DNA from: Pseudomonas saliphila
GTDB taxonomy: Bacteria; Pseudomonadota; Gammaproteobacteria; Pseudomonadales; Pseudomonadaceae
DNA: 64,000 nucleotides
Direction of reading: 5' to 3'
NCBI RefSeq assembly: GCF_008638345.1
Contig: NZ_VTVA01000002.1
Coordinates: 310,001 to 374,000, forward strand
Numbering within the stretch: the stretch's first letter is position 1; each line of letters begins with the position of its first letter. This document shows positions 39,104 through 50,184 of the stretch, piece by piece. A model generated the notes under the pieces. It did no database searches. It had not been told where the DNA came from and worked only from the letters and a program-made list of their open reading frames with translations. Made by a program: the position numbers and the translations under genes.

Positions 39104-39903
39104 GCACCGAGCCGAACACACCACTGGTAGAGGTACGGGGGCTGCTCAACCGCTTCGGTAGCCAGGTCATACATGAGAACCTCGATCTGGATATTCGCCG
39201 CGGCGAAATCATCGGCGTGATCGGCGGCTCGGGCACCGGCAAGTCGGTGCTGTTACGCTCGATCATTGGTCTCAAGCGCCCGGACGCAGGGAGCGTCAAG
39301 GTATTCGGGCAGGATCTCACTCAGCTCGACGTTGACCAGCGCTCACGCATGGAACGGCGCTTTGGCGTGTTATTTCAACGCGGCGCGCTCTTCTCCTCTC
39401 TGACCGTCAGCGAAAACGTTGCCCTGCCGCTGATCGAACATGCCGGCCTGAGCCGCGAGGATGCCGAACACCTGGCCTGCATGAAACTGGCGCTCGCTGG
39501 CCTGCCATCCAACGCGGGCAGCAAATACCCGTCCGAGCTGTCAGGCGGTATGATAAAACGCGCCGCGCTGGCACGCGCCCTAGCGCTGGACCCGGACATC
39601 CTGTTTCTGGACGAGCCCACAGCGGGACTCGACCCCATCGGCGCCGCGGCCTTTGACCAATTGATCAAGACCCTGCGTGACGCGATGGGCCTCAGTGTGT
39701 TTCTGGTCACCCATGATCTGGACACGCTCTATGCGATCTGTGACCGGGTGGCGGTGCTATCGGAACGGCGCGTGCTGGTGGCCGATCAGCTGGACCGCGT
39801 CGCCGCTACTGACAATCCCTGGATTCAGGATTACTTTCATGGCCCCCGCGGTCGCTCCGCGGCAACCGCTGCCAGCCTGTCCCAGCAACCGGAGCAAGAT
39901 TGA
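39100..39903 (+). CDS. MlaF-type lipid ABC transporter ATPase
   Basis: The cytoplasmic ATPase of the MCE complex, 267 residues. Walker A GGSGTGKS (42-49), signature LSGGM, Walker B ILFLDEPTAGLDP and the switch VTHDLD are intact. The GTG start overlaps the permease stop (GTGA). The C-terminal tail of about 25 residues is Ala/Ser/Gln-rich, and its role is unknown. Confidence 0.94.
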   Translation: MSTEPNTPLVEVRGLLNRFGSQVIHENLDLDIRRGEIIGVIGGSGTGKSVLLRSIIGLKRPDAGSVKVFGQDLTQLDVDQRSRMERRFGVLFQRGALFSSLTVSENVALPLIEHAGLSREDAEHLACMKLALAGLPSNAGSKYPSELSGGMIKRAALARALALDPDILFLDEPTAGLDPIGAAAFDQLIKTLRDAMGLSVFLVTHDLDTLYAICDRVAVLSERRVLVADQLDRVAATDNPWIQDYFHGPRGRSAATAASLSQQPEQD

Positions 39904-40841
39904 TGGAAACCCGCGCACATCATGTATTGATCGGCCTCTTTACGCTGCTTGCTGCGGCTGCGGCCATTATCTTTGCCATCTGGTTAAGCAACGCCAGCTC
40001 TAGCCGCGACTACAACCAGTACGTCGTAGTGTTCAACGAGACGGTGACCGGACTCTCGACGGGCAGCGCAGTGCAATACAGTGGCATCCGCATCGGCGAC
40101 ATTACCCAGTTGCGCCTGGATCCCGAAGACCCGCGCAGAGTTCTGGCAAATATCCGCATAGAACCTGATGTGCCCATCAAGCAGGACACCAAGGCGCGCT
40201 TGCAACTTACCGGCATCACCGGCACCTCCGTGATTGAGTTGAGCCAGGGCACCCCCGAGAGCCCTCCATTACGTGCGCGCAATGGCGAGCCGCCTGTAAT
40301 TGTCGCATCGCCTTCACCCATCTCGACCCTGCTGGCCAACGGCGAAGATCTGATGACCAACATCAACCAGCTGGTTGCCAACGCACGCGATATTCTCTCC
40401 GAAGAAAACGTAGAACGTATCGGTAATACGCTGGCCTCAATCGAGCGCGCCACAGGTGCCATCGCCAATCAGGGCGGTGATCTCGAATCCTTACTGGCGG
40501 AGCTGACAAACGCCAGCACTCAGGCCACGCGCACGCTCGAGCAGACCGACAGACTGATGAACAACGCCAATACGCTGCTCACCGAACAGGGCAGCAGAAC
40601 CCTGGATGGCGCCGACCAGGCGCTAAGCTCGATTGCTCGCACCAGCGCCGTACTGGAAAGCATGCTAACCGACAATAGCGAGGCGTTTGCCAACGGCATG
40701 CGCGGACTTGGCCAACTGGAACCCGCAATCAGCGAGTTGCGTGGCAGCCTGTCGTCACTGCGCAACATCACCCGCCGACTCGAAGACAACCCTACCCGGT
40801 TCATTCTGGGTCGCGACTCGCTTGAGGAGTTCGAACCGTGA
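39903..40841 (+). CDS. MCE (MlaD-like) substrate-binding protein
   Basis: The 312 residues have an N-terminal transmembrane anchor (about 8-29), one MCE domain (about 40-120, VVFNETVTGLSTGSAVQYSG) and a long helical tail with repeated Asn/Thr/Leu heptads (about 140-300). Such tails form periplasmic tubes or needles in longer MCE proteins. The ATG overlaps the ATPase stop (TGATG). Single-MCE proteins with long helices suggest lipid passage across the periplasm; direction is not deducible. Confidence 0.92.
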   Translation: METRAHHVLIGLFTLLAAAAAIIFAIWLSNASSSRDYNQYVVVFNETVTGLSTGSAVQYSGIRIGDITQLRLDPEDPRRVLANIRIEPDVPIKQDTKARLQLTGITGTSVIELSQGTPESPPLRARNGEPPVIVASPSPISTLLANGEDLMTNINQLVANARDILSEENVERIGNTLASIERATGAIANQGGDLESLLAELTNASTQATRTLEQTDRLMNNANTLLTEQGSRTLDGADQALSSIARTSAVLESMLTDNSEAFANGMRGLGQLEPAISELRGSLSSLRNITRRLEDNPTRFILGRDSLEEFEP

Positions 40842-41470
40842 ACACGCTATCTCGCCTGCTTGGCACCAGCACGTTAATCGGCAGCCTGCTGTGGCTTAGC
40901 GCCTGCACCGTGCTGCCTGAATCCGACCCGGTGACTGTATTCGAGTTTCCCGCTCCCACAATGCAAGCAGCAGGCTCCAGTGAACGAATCGACGTATCGC
41001 TGCGGATCAATACCCCGCTGACCGGCTTTGCACTGGCCGGCCCACGTATTCTTGTCAACCCTGACGGCTACGAACTAAAAACCTACAAAGGGGCGCGCTG
41101 GACTGACCCCTCCCCCGTCCTGCTACGGGAATATATCGCCCAGTCGTTCAATCAGCACGGCGTCATCGCCAACGTCAGTACCGACGAGCATGGCTTGCAT
41201 GCCGACGTTCATTTGAGCAGCAATTTGCGCCGATTCCAGGTGGTCTACGCCGAGGGTGCTGAAGTAGTTATTGAGCTCGACGCACGCCTGGTCGAAGCAG
41301 GCAGTCTGCGGGTACTGGCGCACCATACATTCATTAGCCGACAACCACTGGAAGACGAGCAGTTGCCCGGCGTGGTCACCGCCTACGGCCAAGCCAGCGA
41401 AGCGCTGACTGCCGAACTGTTGCCTTGGACGCTGCAAGCCCTCCGCGATCGAATAATCAGCCAGCGATAG
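40838..41470 (+). CDS. ABC-type transport auxiliary lipoprotein (PqiC/DUF330-like)
   Basis: The 210 residues start with a lipoprotein signal ending in LSAC (Cys at about 23) and carry the ABC-auxiliary lipoprotein domain (RINTPLTGFALAGPRILV and ARWTDPSPVLLREYIAQSF). It is likely the outer-membrane partner of the MCE protein, as PqiC is for PqiB. The start is GTG 40838, overlapping the MCE gene (GTGA). It ends the four-gene operon. Confidence 0.9.
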   Translation: MNTLSRLLGTSTLIGSLLWLSACTVLPESDPVTVFEFPAPTMQAAGSSERIDVSLRINTPLTGFALAGPRILVNPDGYELKTYKGARWTDPSPVLLREYIAQSFNQHGVIANVSTDEHGLHADVHLSSNLRRFQVVYAEGAEVVIELDARLVEAGSLRVLAHHTFISRQPLEDEQLPGVVTAYGQASEALTAELLPWTLQALRDRIISQR

Positions 41471-41680
41471 TCAGTGGCTTCGTAGTCGACAGTCCGGTAG
41501 ATCATTCGCACCGAACATAGCAAGGGCGTAGAGTTCTGCCACACTCAATGTAGCTGTCATCGGCTGTCGCACTGATACGCAGGGTAGCCAGCTTATCCGA
41601 TCGAAGCGGGCCAGGCTCTCCGAGAGAGAGGCCGGACACACTTCACGGGTCATTGCAGCCAGGCGGGAGTGAATCCAGAG

Positions 41681-42316
41681 ATGGCATTAACCGAACCCTT
41701 CGAGCTCCATCACCAGCACTATGACGAGTGGTTCGTGCGTCACGCTGCTGCCTACCACTCGGAACTGCTGGCGGTGCGTGCACTTCTGCCCTGGCAGGGG
41801 TTGGGCCTCTCCATCGGCGTCGGAACCGGCCGTTTTGCCGCGCCAATGGGTATCGAAATCGGCATCGACCCCGCGCACGAAGTGCTTGGCTATGCGGCGC
41901 GACGCGGCATTAGCACCGTACAGGCAATAGCCAAGGCCCTGCCGTTTGCAGACAGCCACTTCCAACGTGTGCTATGCGTCACCACCCTCTGCTTTTTCGA
42001 CGACGCCAGCGCGGCCCTGCGCGAGGCGTATCGCGTGTTACAGCCGGGCGGCATCCTGGTGATCGGTTTTATCGATCGCACCAGCCAACTCGGTCAGCAT
42101 TATCTGGCTCACCAAGCGGAAAATGTGTTCTATCGCGATGCGCGGTTCTTCTCCGCCGCCGAAGTAAAACAGTTGCTTGAGGATACTGGCTTCATCGAGC
42201 CGCGCTGGGTGCAGACCCTGGCAAACATGCCGGAAGAAACAGCTGAGATCGAAGCGCTGCAAGCCGGTTACGGCAGCGGAGCCTTTGTGGTCGTCGGGGC
42301 ACAGCGACCGGACTGA
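41681..42316 (+). CDS. Class I SAM-dependent methyltransferase
   Basis: A predicted methyltransferase of 211 residues (215 from the alternative GTG at 41669). Motif I reads LSIGVGTGRFAAP, followed by the acidic GIDPA loop and the motif IV region CVTTLCFFDDAS; the ending SGAFVVVGAQRP is typical of Methyltransf_11-type proteins. The glycine motif begins IGVGTG instead of LGCGTG. Substrate unknown. The ZIP transporter gene follows 25 bp later and could share its transcript. Start uncertain. Confidence 0.85.
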   Translation: MALTEPFELHHQHYDEWFVRHAAAYHSELLAVRALLPWQGLGLSIGVGTGRFAAPMGIEIGIDPAHEVLGYAARRGISTVQAIAKALPFADSHFQRVLCVTTLCFFDDASAALREAYRVLQPGGILVIGFIDRTSQLGQHYLAHQAENVFYRDARFFSAAEVKQLLEDTGFIEPRWVQTLANMPEETAEIEALQAGYGSGAFVVVGAQRPD

Positions 42317-42341
42317 TGCCAGTCATGGTCCGGAGGTAACA

Positions 42342-43070
42342 ATGGACAGCAGCTTCTGGACGGCTTTTGGCGCTAGCGCTCTGGCGGCGCTGGTGACTGG
42401 CATCGGCATCTATACCATTCGCCGCTTCGAGGAATGGGGCCGCAGATACAGCATTTACTTCGTCTGCTTCGCTGCCGGTGTACTGATCTCGGTGTCCTTC
42501 CTGCACATCATTCCCAAGTCGTTCGAGCTGAGTCCCTTTGCCCCCGGCTACCTGCTCGCAGGGTTCGTGTTGATGCACATGTTCAACCGGTTCATCACCG
42601 CCTTTGTCTGCGAGCGGGGCACGCACCCGGCTTACGGCCTTGGCCTGGTGCCCATGATCGGTATCGGCTTTCATTCCTTCATCGACGGTTTCGTCTACTC
42701 CATCACGTTTTCCGTCAGCGTCTTCACCGGCGTGCTGACCGCCACCGGTATGGTGCTGCATGAATTCCCCGAAGGCATCATCACTTATCTATTGCTGTTG
42801 CGCGGCGGCTTCGGCGAAAGGAGCGCCTTACTGCTCGCCCTCATGGCGGCCTCACTATCCACTCCGTTGGGCATGCTTGTCTCCTGGCCTTTTATCAGCC
42901 GCATCGATGAGCCGCTGCTGGGCGTGATGCTGTCCCTTTCAGCGGGCGCACTGGTATACGTGGGTGCTACGCACCTCCTGCCACAGGCAGAAAAAGAGCA
43001 TGGCCGGTTCAGCCTGCTGGCGCTGATCTCAGGCGTTCTGGTGGCGGTGCTCATCGTCTCGTCCAAATAG
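42342..43070 (+). CDS. ZIP family divalent metal transporter
   Basis: A membrane protein of 242 residues with about seven or eight transmembrane helices. The two metal-site helices are visible: GFHSFIDGF (helix 4) and LHEFPEGI (helix 5), the HSxxDG and HExPEG signatures of ZIP zinc/iron importers. The short His-poor loop between helices 3 and 4 is unusual compared with eukaryotic ZIPs but common in bacteria. GGAGG lies 6 bp ahead of the ATG. No Zur box was recognised upstream. Confidence 0.9.
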   Translation: MDSSFWTAFGASALAALVTGIGIYTIRRFEEWGRRYSIYFVCFAAGVLISVSFLHIIPKSFELSPFAPGYLLAGFVLMHMFNRFITAFVCERGTHPAYGLGLVPMIGIGFHSFIDGFVYSITFSVSVFTGVLTATGMVLHEFPEGIITYLLLLRGGFGERSALLLALMAASLSTPLGMLVSWPFISRIDEPLLGVMLSLSAGALVYVGATHLLPQAEKEHGRFSLLALISGVLVAVLIVSSK

Positions 43071-43165
43071 CAGATAGCTCGGCCGACACCCTCCAGCCAG
43101 CCCTTGAAAGCATTGCCTCACTATTACCAGCGAACACCCAGACTGAAACACCCAGATGCCTGCAG

Positions 43166-43196
43166 AAACAAAAAACCCGGCTATTTGCCGGGTTTT
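43166..43196. terminator. Bidirectional terminator between the ZIP gene and guaA
   Basis: A perfect 10-bp stem aaaacccggc/gccgggtttt (43172-43181, 43187-43196) with a 5-nt loop. On the minus strand it is followed by TTTTTTGTTT, a strong terminator for guaBA; on the plus strand the tail is TTTT within the stem. Confidence 0.9.
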
Positions 43197-43238
43197 CGCA
43201 TTGCTACCTGATGCTGTCTGTCAGGCCCGGGCGCGTAT

Positions 43239-44816
43239 CTATTCCCACTCGATGGTCGCCGGTGGCTTGCTGGAGATATCGTAGGTAACGCGCGATACAC
43301 CGCTGATTTCATTGATGATGCGGTTGGATACCAGCTCCAGGAACTCGTAGGGCAGATGCGCCCAGCGCGCCGTCATGAAGTCGATGGTTTCCACTGCACG
43401 CAGTGCGATCACCCATTCATAACGACGGGCATCGCCAACCACGCCGACCGAACGCACGGGCAGGAAGACCGCAAAGGCCTGGCTGGTTTTCTGATAGAGA
43501 TCAGCCCGGCGCAGCTCTTCGATAAAGATATGATCGGCGCGACGCAGGATTTCCGCGTACTCCTTGCGTACCTCGGCCAGAATCCGCACGCCCAGACCCG
43601 GGCCTGGAAACGGATGGCGGTAAACCATATCGAAGGGTAACCCGAGCTCCAGACCGATCTTGCGCACCTCGTCCTTGAACAGTTCACGCAGCGGCTCAAC
43701 CAGATCAAACGCCATATCGTCCGGCAGACCACCGACATTATGGTGAGACTTGATCACATGGGCCTTGCCGGTCTTGGCGCCAGCGGACTCGATCACATCG
43801 GGATAGATGGTGCCCTGGGCCAGGAAGCGGATGCCTTCCAGCTTGGTTGCTTCCTGGTCAAAGACCTCGATGAAGCTGCGACCAATGATCTTGCGCTTCT
43901 CTTCCGGGTCGGTAACGCCCAGCAACCTGGACAGGAACATGTTCTCGGCGTCGACGCGAATCACCTTCACGCCCATGTTCTCGGCGAACATGGCCATGAC
44001 CTGATCGCCTTCGTGCAATCGCAGCAAGCCATTGTCGACGAATACGCAGGTCAGCTGATCACCGATCGCCTTATGCAGCAACGCAGCGACAACGGATGAA
44101 TCTACCCCGCCGGATAGCCCGAGCAGCACCTTGGCATCACCGACCTGAGCGCGGACGGTAGCGATGGCGTCATCAACAATGTTGGAGGGTGTCCACAGGG
44201 CTTCACAGCCACACAGCTCAAGCAGAAAGCGCGACATCAGACGCAAGCCCTGCTTGGTATGGGTTACTTCAGGGTGAAACTGCACGCCGTAGAAGTGCCG
44301 GTTCTCATCACCCATTGCAGCAATGGGGCAACTGGGCGTGCTGGCAATGATATGAAAGCCTTCAGGCAGGTCCATGACCTTGTCACCGTGGCTCATCCAG
44401 ACGTCAAGGCCGAAGACGCCATCGGCGTCAACGTGATCTTCGATACCGTCCAGCAGGGCACTCTTGCCCACGATGTCGACCCGCGCGTAGCCAAATTCCT
44501 GCTTGTCGGAACCCTTGACGCTGCCGCCCAGCTGCGCGGCCATGGTTTGCATGCCATAGCAGATACCCAGCACCGGCACACCCAACTCGTACACGACCTG
44601 TGGCGCGCGCGGCGAGCCTTCGTTCGGCACGGATTCCGGTCCGCCAGCCAGGATGATGCCCTTGGGTGCGTACGCACGAATGTCCGCTTCGTCCATATCC
44701 CAGGCGCGAATTTCGCAGTAGACCCCGATCTCGCGGACGCGGCGGGCGATCAACTGGGTGTACTGGGAGCCGAAATCGAGGATCAGGATCCGGTGCGCGT
44801 GAATATCGTGAATCAT
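43239..44816 (-). CDS. guaA: GMP synthase (glutamine-hydrolysing) GuaA
   Basis: GuaA aminates XMP to GMP using glutamine and ATP. The 525 residues have the amidotransferase domain with nucleophile Cys86 (GICYGMQ) and the His-Glu pair in QFHPEVTH, the ATP-pyrophosphatase P-loop LSGGVDSS, and the C-terminal dimerisation domain ending in PPATIEWE. It follows guaB by 155 bp on the same strand. AAGGA precedes the ATG. Confidence 0.98.
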   Translation of the reverse strand: MIHDIHAHRILILDFGSQYTQLIARRVREIGVYCEIRAWDMDEADIRAYAPKGIILAGGPESVPNEGSPRAPQVVYELGVPVLGICYGMQTMAAQLGGSVKGSDKQEFGYARVDIVGKSALLDGIEDHVDADGVFGLDVWMSHGDKVMDLPEGFHIIASTPSCPIAAMGDENRHFYGVQFHPEVTHTKQGLRLMSRFLLELCGCEALWTPSNIVDDAIATVRAQVGDAKVLLGLSGGVDSSVVAALLHKAIGDQLTCVFVDNGLLRLHEGDQVMAMFAENMGVKVIRVDAENMFLSRLLGVTDPEEKRKIIGRSFIEVFDQEATKLEGIRFLAQGTIYPDVIESAGAKTGKAHVIKSHHNVGGLPDDMAFDLVEPLRELFKDEVRKIGLELGLPFDMVYRHPFPGPGLGVRILAEVRKEYAEILRRADHIFIEELRRADLYQKTSQAFAVFLPVRSVGVVGDARRYEWVIALRAVETIDFMTARWAHLPYEFLELVSNRIINEISGVSRVTYDISSKPPATIEWE

Positions 44817-44971
44817 GGGCTTTCCTTCGGAAAGAGCGTGTAGCTAAAAGCCGGAAGCCGGTAGCAGAGCCGAAGTAAGGTTTTCGTGCTCCGCTGCCCG
44901 CTCCCGGCACCTTGAATGCTGGAATATCAGCGACCCTGCCGCAGCCTTGACCGCGAGCAGGATCGGTCCGA

Positions 44972-46516
<1,545 letters not shown>

Positions 46517-46538
46517 TCAGCGGGACGATTTAATCCTG

Positions 46539-46567
46539 TTACCACCCACGGTGTTCCCGCGTTAAGA
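46539..46567 (+). promoter_or_regulatory. Candidate promoter for xseA, very close to the start codon
   Basis: -35 TTACCA (46539-46544), 17-bp spacer, -10 TTAAGA (46562-46567; TAAGAT is offset by one). The predicted start point falls at or next to the xseA ATG at 46575. Confidence 0.35.
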
Positions 46568-46574
46568 TGCACCG

Positions 46575-47957
46575 ATGAATGACAATGCCATATTCCAGCG
46601 CCTGAACACCGAGCGCGAAGTCCTGACCGTCAGCCAGCTCAACGCGCGCGCGCGCAGCCTGCTCGAGGAGGTATTCCCGCGCATCTGGGTTGAGGGCGAA
46701 CTGTCCAACCTGTCGCGGCCTTCATCCGGTCACATGTACTTCACCCTCAAGGACAGCAAAGCCCAGGTGCGCTGCGCCCTGTTCCGCCAGCATGCGGCCC
46801 GGGTCCGCGTGGACCTGCGCGACGGGTTGCTGATCCGCGCCCGCGGCCGGGTCAGTCTGTACGAAGGCCGAGGCGACTATCAGTTAATACTCGACAGTAT
46901 CGAGCCGGCCGGAGACGGCGCGTTACGCCAGGCATTCGAGGCGCTCAAGGCCAAGCTACAGGACGAGGGATTGTTCGATGCAGGCAGTAAACGTGCGTTG
47001 CCGACTCATCCACGGCGCATTGGCGTAATCACCTCACCCAGCGGGGCTGCCGTACGTGACATCATCAGCGTCTTTGGCCGCCGCGCCCCCTTTGTTGAGC
47101 TGGTTATCATACCGACACCGGTGCAGGGCCGGGACGCCGCACCGCAGATCGTCAAGGCCTTGCAGCTCGCAGACCGCAGCGGCTTTGATGCGCTAATCAT
47201 GGCCCGTGGCGGCGGCTCGCTGGAAGATCTCTGGCCGTTCAATGAGGAAACCGTCGCCCGCGCCCTGCATGCCTGTGTTACGCCAACCGTATGCGCGGTG
47301 GGCCATGAAACGGACGTGTCGATCAGTGACTTTGTCGCCGACGTGCGGACCCCTACCCCTTCCGCTGCCGCCGAGCTGCTGAGCCCCGATCAGCAAGCGA
47401 TGCTGTTGCAGCTCGAACGGGTGCAACGCCAACTGCGCCAAAGCATGCGCGCTCACCTCAGTCGCGAACAGGCCACCCTGGATAATCTGCGCAAGCGCCT
47501 GCGGCATCCCGGCGAGCGACTCGCGCAGCAGGCGCAGAAGCTGGATGATCTGGAGGTACGCTTACGCCGCGCCCAGATGCAGCAGCAGTTGCGCTTTACC
47601 CAACGGTTCGAGCGCTTGCAGAGCCGACTGCAGTCTCAGCACCCTGGGCAAATGCTCACCCTGTTACGCCAGCGCCTGGATCATCTGGATCAACGGCTGC
47701 CGCGGGCGATGCACCAATCTCTGGAATTTCGACGCCAGCAACTGGGCACACAGAGCCAGACTCTACACCTGGTCAGTCCACTGGCGACCCTGGGCCGCGG
47801 CTACAGTATCCTGCTCGACGAGCATGGCCGCGCGGTGCGTAGTCATATGGATGCGCAACCGGGCCAGCGTCTTGAAGCGCGCCTCAGTGACGGGCGTCTG
47901 GCCGTACGGGTGGAGGCAGACCTTGCCACACCCCACACTCTCTCCTTATTAGACTAA
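46575..47957 (+). CDS. xseA: Exodeoxyribonuclease VII large subunit XseA
   Basis: XseA is the catalytic subunit of the single-strand exonuclease ExoVII. The 460 residues have an N-terminal OB fold (about 16-110, WVEGELSNLSRPSSGHMYFTLKD), the catalytic domain with ARGGGSLEDLWPFNEE and GHETDVSISDFVAD, a long coiled coil (about 270-390) and a C-terminal segment ending PHTLSLLD. The ATG at 46575 matches the family start but has no clear Shine-Dalgarno. It diverges from guaB; the M23 gene follows after 2 bp. Confidence 0.96.
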   Translation: MNDNAIFQRLNTEREVLTVSQLNARARSLLEEVFPRIWVEGELSNLSRPSSGHMYFTLKDSKAQVRCALFRQHAARVRVDLRDGLLIRARGRVSLYEGRGDYQLILDSIEPAGDGALRQAFEALKAKLQDEGLFDAGSKRALPTHPRRIGVITSPSGAAVRDIISVFGRRAPFVELVIIPTPVQGRDAAPQIVKALQLADRSGFDALIMARGGGSLEDLWPFNEETVARALHACVTPTVCAVGHETDVSISDFVADVRTPTPSAAAELLSPDQQAMLLQLERVQRQLRQSMRAHLSREQATLDNLRKRLRHPGERLAQQAQKLDDLEVRLRRAQMQQQLRFTQRFERLQSRLQSQHPGQMLTLLRQRLDHLDQRLPRAMHQSLEFRRQQLGTQSQTLHLVSPLATLGRGYSILLDEHGRAVRSHMDAQPGQRLEARLSDGRLAVRVEADLATPHTLSLLD

Positions 47958-47959
47958 CC

Positions 47960-48790
47960 ATGATCCGCAAACTGACCATAGTGTGTTTATTGACTTGCCT
48001 GAGCCTCCCGGCACTGGCGGAAGGCTTCATCACGCGGCTACTGGATAAACCGGTACCAGGCGGTGTGGCAGTGATCGCTTTACCCGAGCAAGCAACCGCT
48101 CCCCGGGCCGAGTACCAGGGCAATCCGCTGCTCGTCGTTCGCGAGGATGGAGCACGCTGGATCGCCATCGCGGGCATACCGCTCAGCGCGTCCGCTGGAA
48201 CCGAGCATATCGTCCTGGCCAACGGCACCCGCGTGCCCTTTGAGGTCACAGGCCGAGAATATGAATCGCAGCACATCACGCTCAAGAACCAGCAGCAGGT
48301 AACGCCCGACGCCACACGGGTCAAGCGCATCCAGAGGGAACTGGCGGAACAGATCAGCGCCTACCAGACGTTCAGCCCAAGGCAACCGAGCAACCTGTTG
48401 TTCGACCGGCCGGTCGAGGGACGCCTTTCCAGCGCCTTCGGTCTGCGTCGCTTCTTCAACGGCGAAGAGCGCAACCCCCATTCGGGGCTGGATTTTGCCG
48501 CTGCTGCTGGCACGCAGATCAAAGCGCCAGCGGCCGGCAAGGTTATTCTGGTAGGCGACTATTTCTTCAACGGTAAAACCGTGTTTGTCGATCACGGCCA
48601 GGGCCTGATAAGCATGTTCTGCCATCTGTCGGCGTTTGATGTGAAGCTCGGCGATGAATTGGAACGCGGCGCAAAAGTCGGTAAGGTCGGCGCCACCGGT
48701 CGGGCCACGGGGCCGCATTTGCACTGGAATGTCAGTCTGAACAATGCCCGTGTTGACCCGGCGATATTCATCGGCGCTTTTACACCCTGA
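47960..48790 (+). CDS. Periplasmic M23 family metallopeptidase
   Basis: A secreted murein hydrolase candidate of 276 residues: Sec signal peptide cleaved after about residue 20 (LPALA), a beta-rich N-terminal domain (about 25-140) and a complete LytM domain with HSGLD, FCHLS and GPHLHW. It is almost contiguous with xseA (2-bp gap), probably one transcript. Unlike the anchored M23 protein near secA it has no membrane helix after the signal peptide. Confidence 0.92.
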   Translation: MIRKLTIVCLLTCLSLPALAEGFITRLLDKPVPGGVAVIALPEQATAPRAEYQGNPLLVVREDGARWIAIAGIPLSASAGTEHIVLANGTRVPFEVTGREYESQHITLKNQQQVTPDATRVKRIQRELAEQISAYQTFSPRQPSNLLFDRPVEGRLSSAFGLRRFFNGEERNPHSGLDFAAAAGTQIKAPAAGKVILVGDYFFNGKTVFVDHGQGLISMFCHLSAFDVKLGDELERGAKVGKVGATGRATGPHLHWNVSLNNARVDPAIFIGAFTP

Positions 48791-48856
48791 ACGCTATTCT
48801 CGTGTTGCCCGCATTCGCGCCGTGACACCATCGTATTTGAACCTGACGAGAGCATC

Positions 48857-50152
48857 ATGATCGACCTGTATAACAGCGCTCAGGAATGGCTGGAGCACTA
48901 CCCTCACCTGCACACGATGATAGCCCTCGCGCTATTGCTCCTGGCTGCATTCGTAGCCAACTGGATAGTCAAGAAGGTGTTGATCCGGGGACTGATTCGC
49001 CTGATAAGAGCGACCCCACTGGGCAGCGGTTCCTCCGAAGTGCGCCAGTCGCATGTCATTTCCCGGCTCGCCAATGTAGTGCCGGCCATCATCCTGTCGG
49101 TGGGTATCGGGGTCGTGCCGGGTATTCCGGAAGTCATGGTGATAGTGGTACGCAACGTCTGCAGCGCATTCATCATCCTCACCATCGCGCTGGCCATCAC
49201 CAACACCCTGACCCTGATCAACCGCATGTACGAGCGACGCCCCAAGGCGCATCTCAAGCCGATCAAGGGCTACGTGCAGATCGTCAACATCGTGATTTAC
49301 GCGCTCGCCACCATCCTGATGATCGCTACGCTGATCGACCGCTCGCCGCTGATCCTGCTCTCAGGCCTGGGCGCTATGGCCGCGGTGCTCATGTTGATCT
49401 TTCAGGACACCCTGTTGTCGCTGGTGGCCAGCGTGCAGATCAGCTCCAACGATATTCTGCGTGTAGGTGACTGGATCGAGATGCCAGCACTGAGCGCCGA
49501 CGGTGACGTAATCGATATTGCGCTGCACACAGTGAAGGTACAAAACTGGGACAAGACCATCACCACCATTCCTACCAAGCGGTTGATCACCGAGCCGTTC
49601 AAGAACTGGCGAGGCATGCAGGAGAGTGGCGGCCGGCGCATCAAGCGCAGCGTTATGCTGGACCAGCAAAGCGTGCACTTTCTGGACAGTGACGAAAGCG
49701 CCCACCTACGTCGCTTCCGCCTGCTCAAGGAGTACATGAGCGAGAAGCAGGAGGAGATTGAAGCCTGGAACCAGACATTAGAGGAGCAAGGCAAGGAGCC
49801 GGTCAATACGCGGCGCATTACCAACATCGGCACCTTCCGCGCCTATGTCGATCGCTATCTGCGCAGCCATCCCGGTATTCATCAGAACATGACACTGATG
49901 GTGCGCCAGATGAATCCGACGGCCGACGGCTTGCCGCTGGAGATTTACTGCTTCACCAATACCGTTTCCTGGGGCGCCTATGAAGGCATCCAGTCCGATA
50001 TCTTTGACCATCTGTTCGCGATACTGCCGGAATTCGGGCTGCGCGTGTACCAGCACCCAAGCGGCATGGATTTGCGCGATTTGCGCGAGACCTATACGTC
50101 CAAGACCGCCCAACAAGAATCCGAACCCGGCGTGACCTCCATCGGCACCTGA
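48857..50152 (+). CDS. YbdG-like small-conductance mechanosensitive channel (MscS family)
   Basis: The 431 residues have five or so transmembrane helices in the first 190, an MscS pore helix and beta domain (LGAMAAVLMLIFQDTLLSLVA; GDWIEMP), and a C-terminal cytoplasmic domain with the insertion RRITNIGTFRAYVDRYLRSHP characteristic of YbdG-type channels. E. coli YbdG responds to mild hyperosmotic stress. It is 66 bp after the M23 gene and ends at a hairpin. Confidence 0.93.
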   Translation: MIDLYNSAQEWLEHYPHLHTMIALALLLLAAFVANWIVKKVLIRGLIRLIRATPLGSGSSEVRQSHVISRLANVVPAIILSVGIGVVPGIPEVMVIVVRNVCSAFIILTIALAITNTLTLINRMYERRPKAHLKPIKGYVQIVNIVIYALATILMIATLIDRSPLILLSGLGAMAAVLMLIFQDTLLSLVASVQISSNDILRVGDWIEMPALSADGDVIDIALHTVKVQNWDKTITTIPTKRLITEPFKNWRGMQESGGRRIKRSVMLDQQSVHFLDSDESAHLRRFRLLKEYMSEKQEEIEAWNQTLEEQGKEPVNTRRITNIGTFRAYVDRYLRSHPGIHQNMTLMVRQMNPTADGLPLEIYCFTNTVSWGAYEGIQSDIFDHLFAILPEFGLRVYQHPSGMDLRDLRETYTSKTAQQESEPGVTSIGT

Positions 50153-50159
50153 ACTATCG

Positions 50160-50184
50160 GGCCTGATCAACCCAAGATCAGGCC
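50160..50184 (+). terminator. Hairpin after the mscS-family gene
   Basis: A perfect 9-bp stem ggcctgatc/gatcaggcc with a 7-nt loop, starting 7 bp after the stop codon. No U tract follows. Confidence 0.55.

Noticed and set aside
41471-41653. Minus-strand frame of 60 codons between the auxiliary lipoprotein and the methyltransferase
   Set aside because: It fills a gap convergent with the lipoprotein gene, but it has no recognised domain and no convincing ribosome site or conserved context. It cannot be excluded as a small gene.
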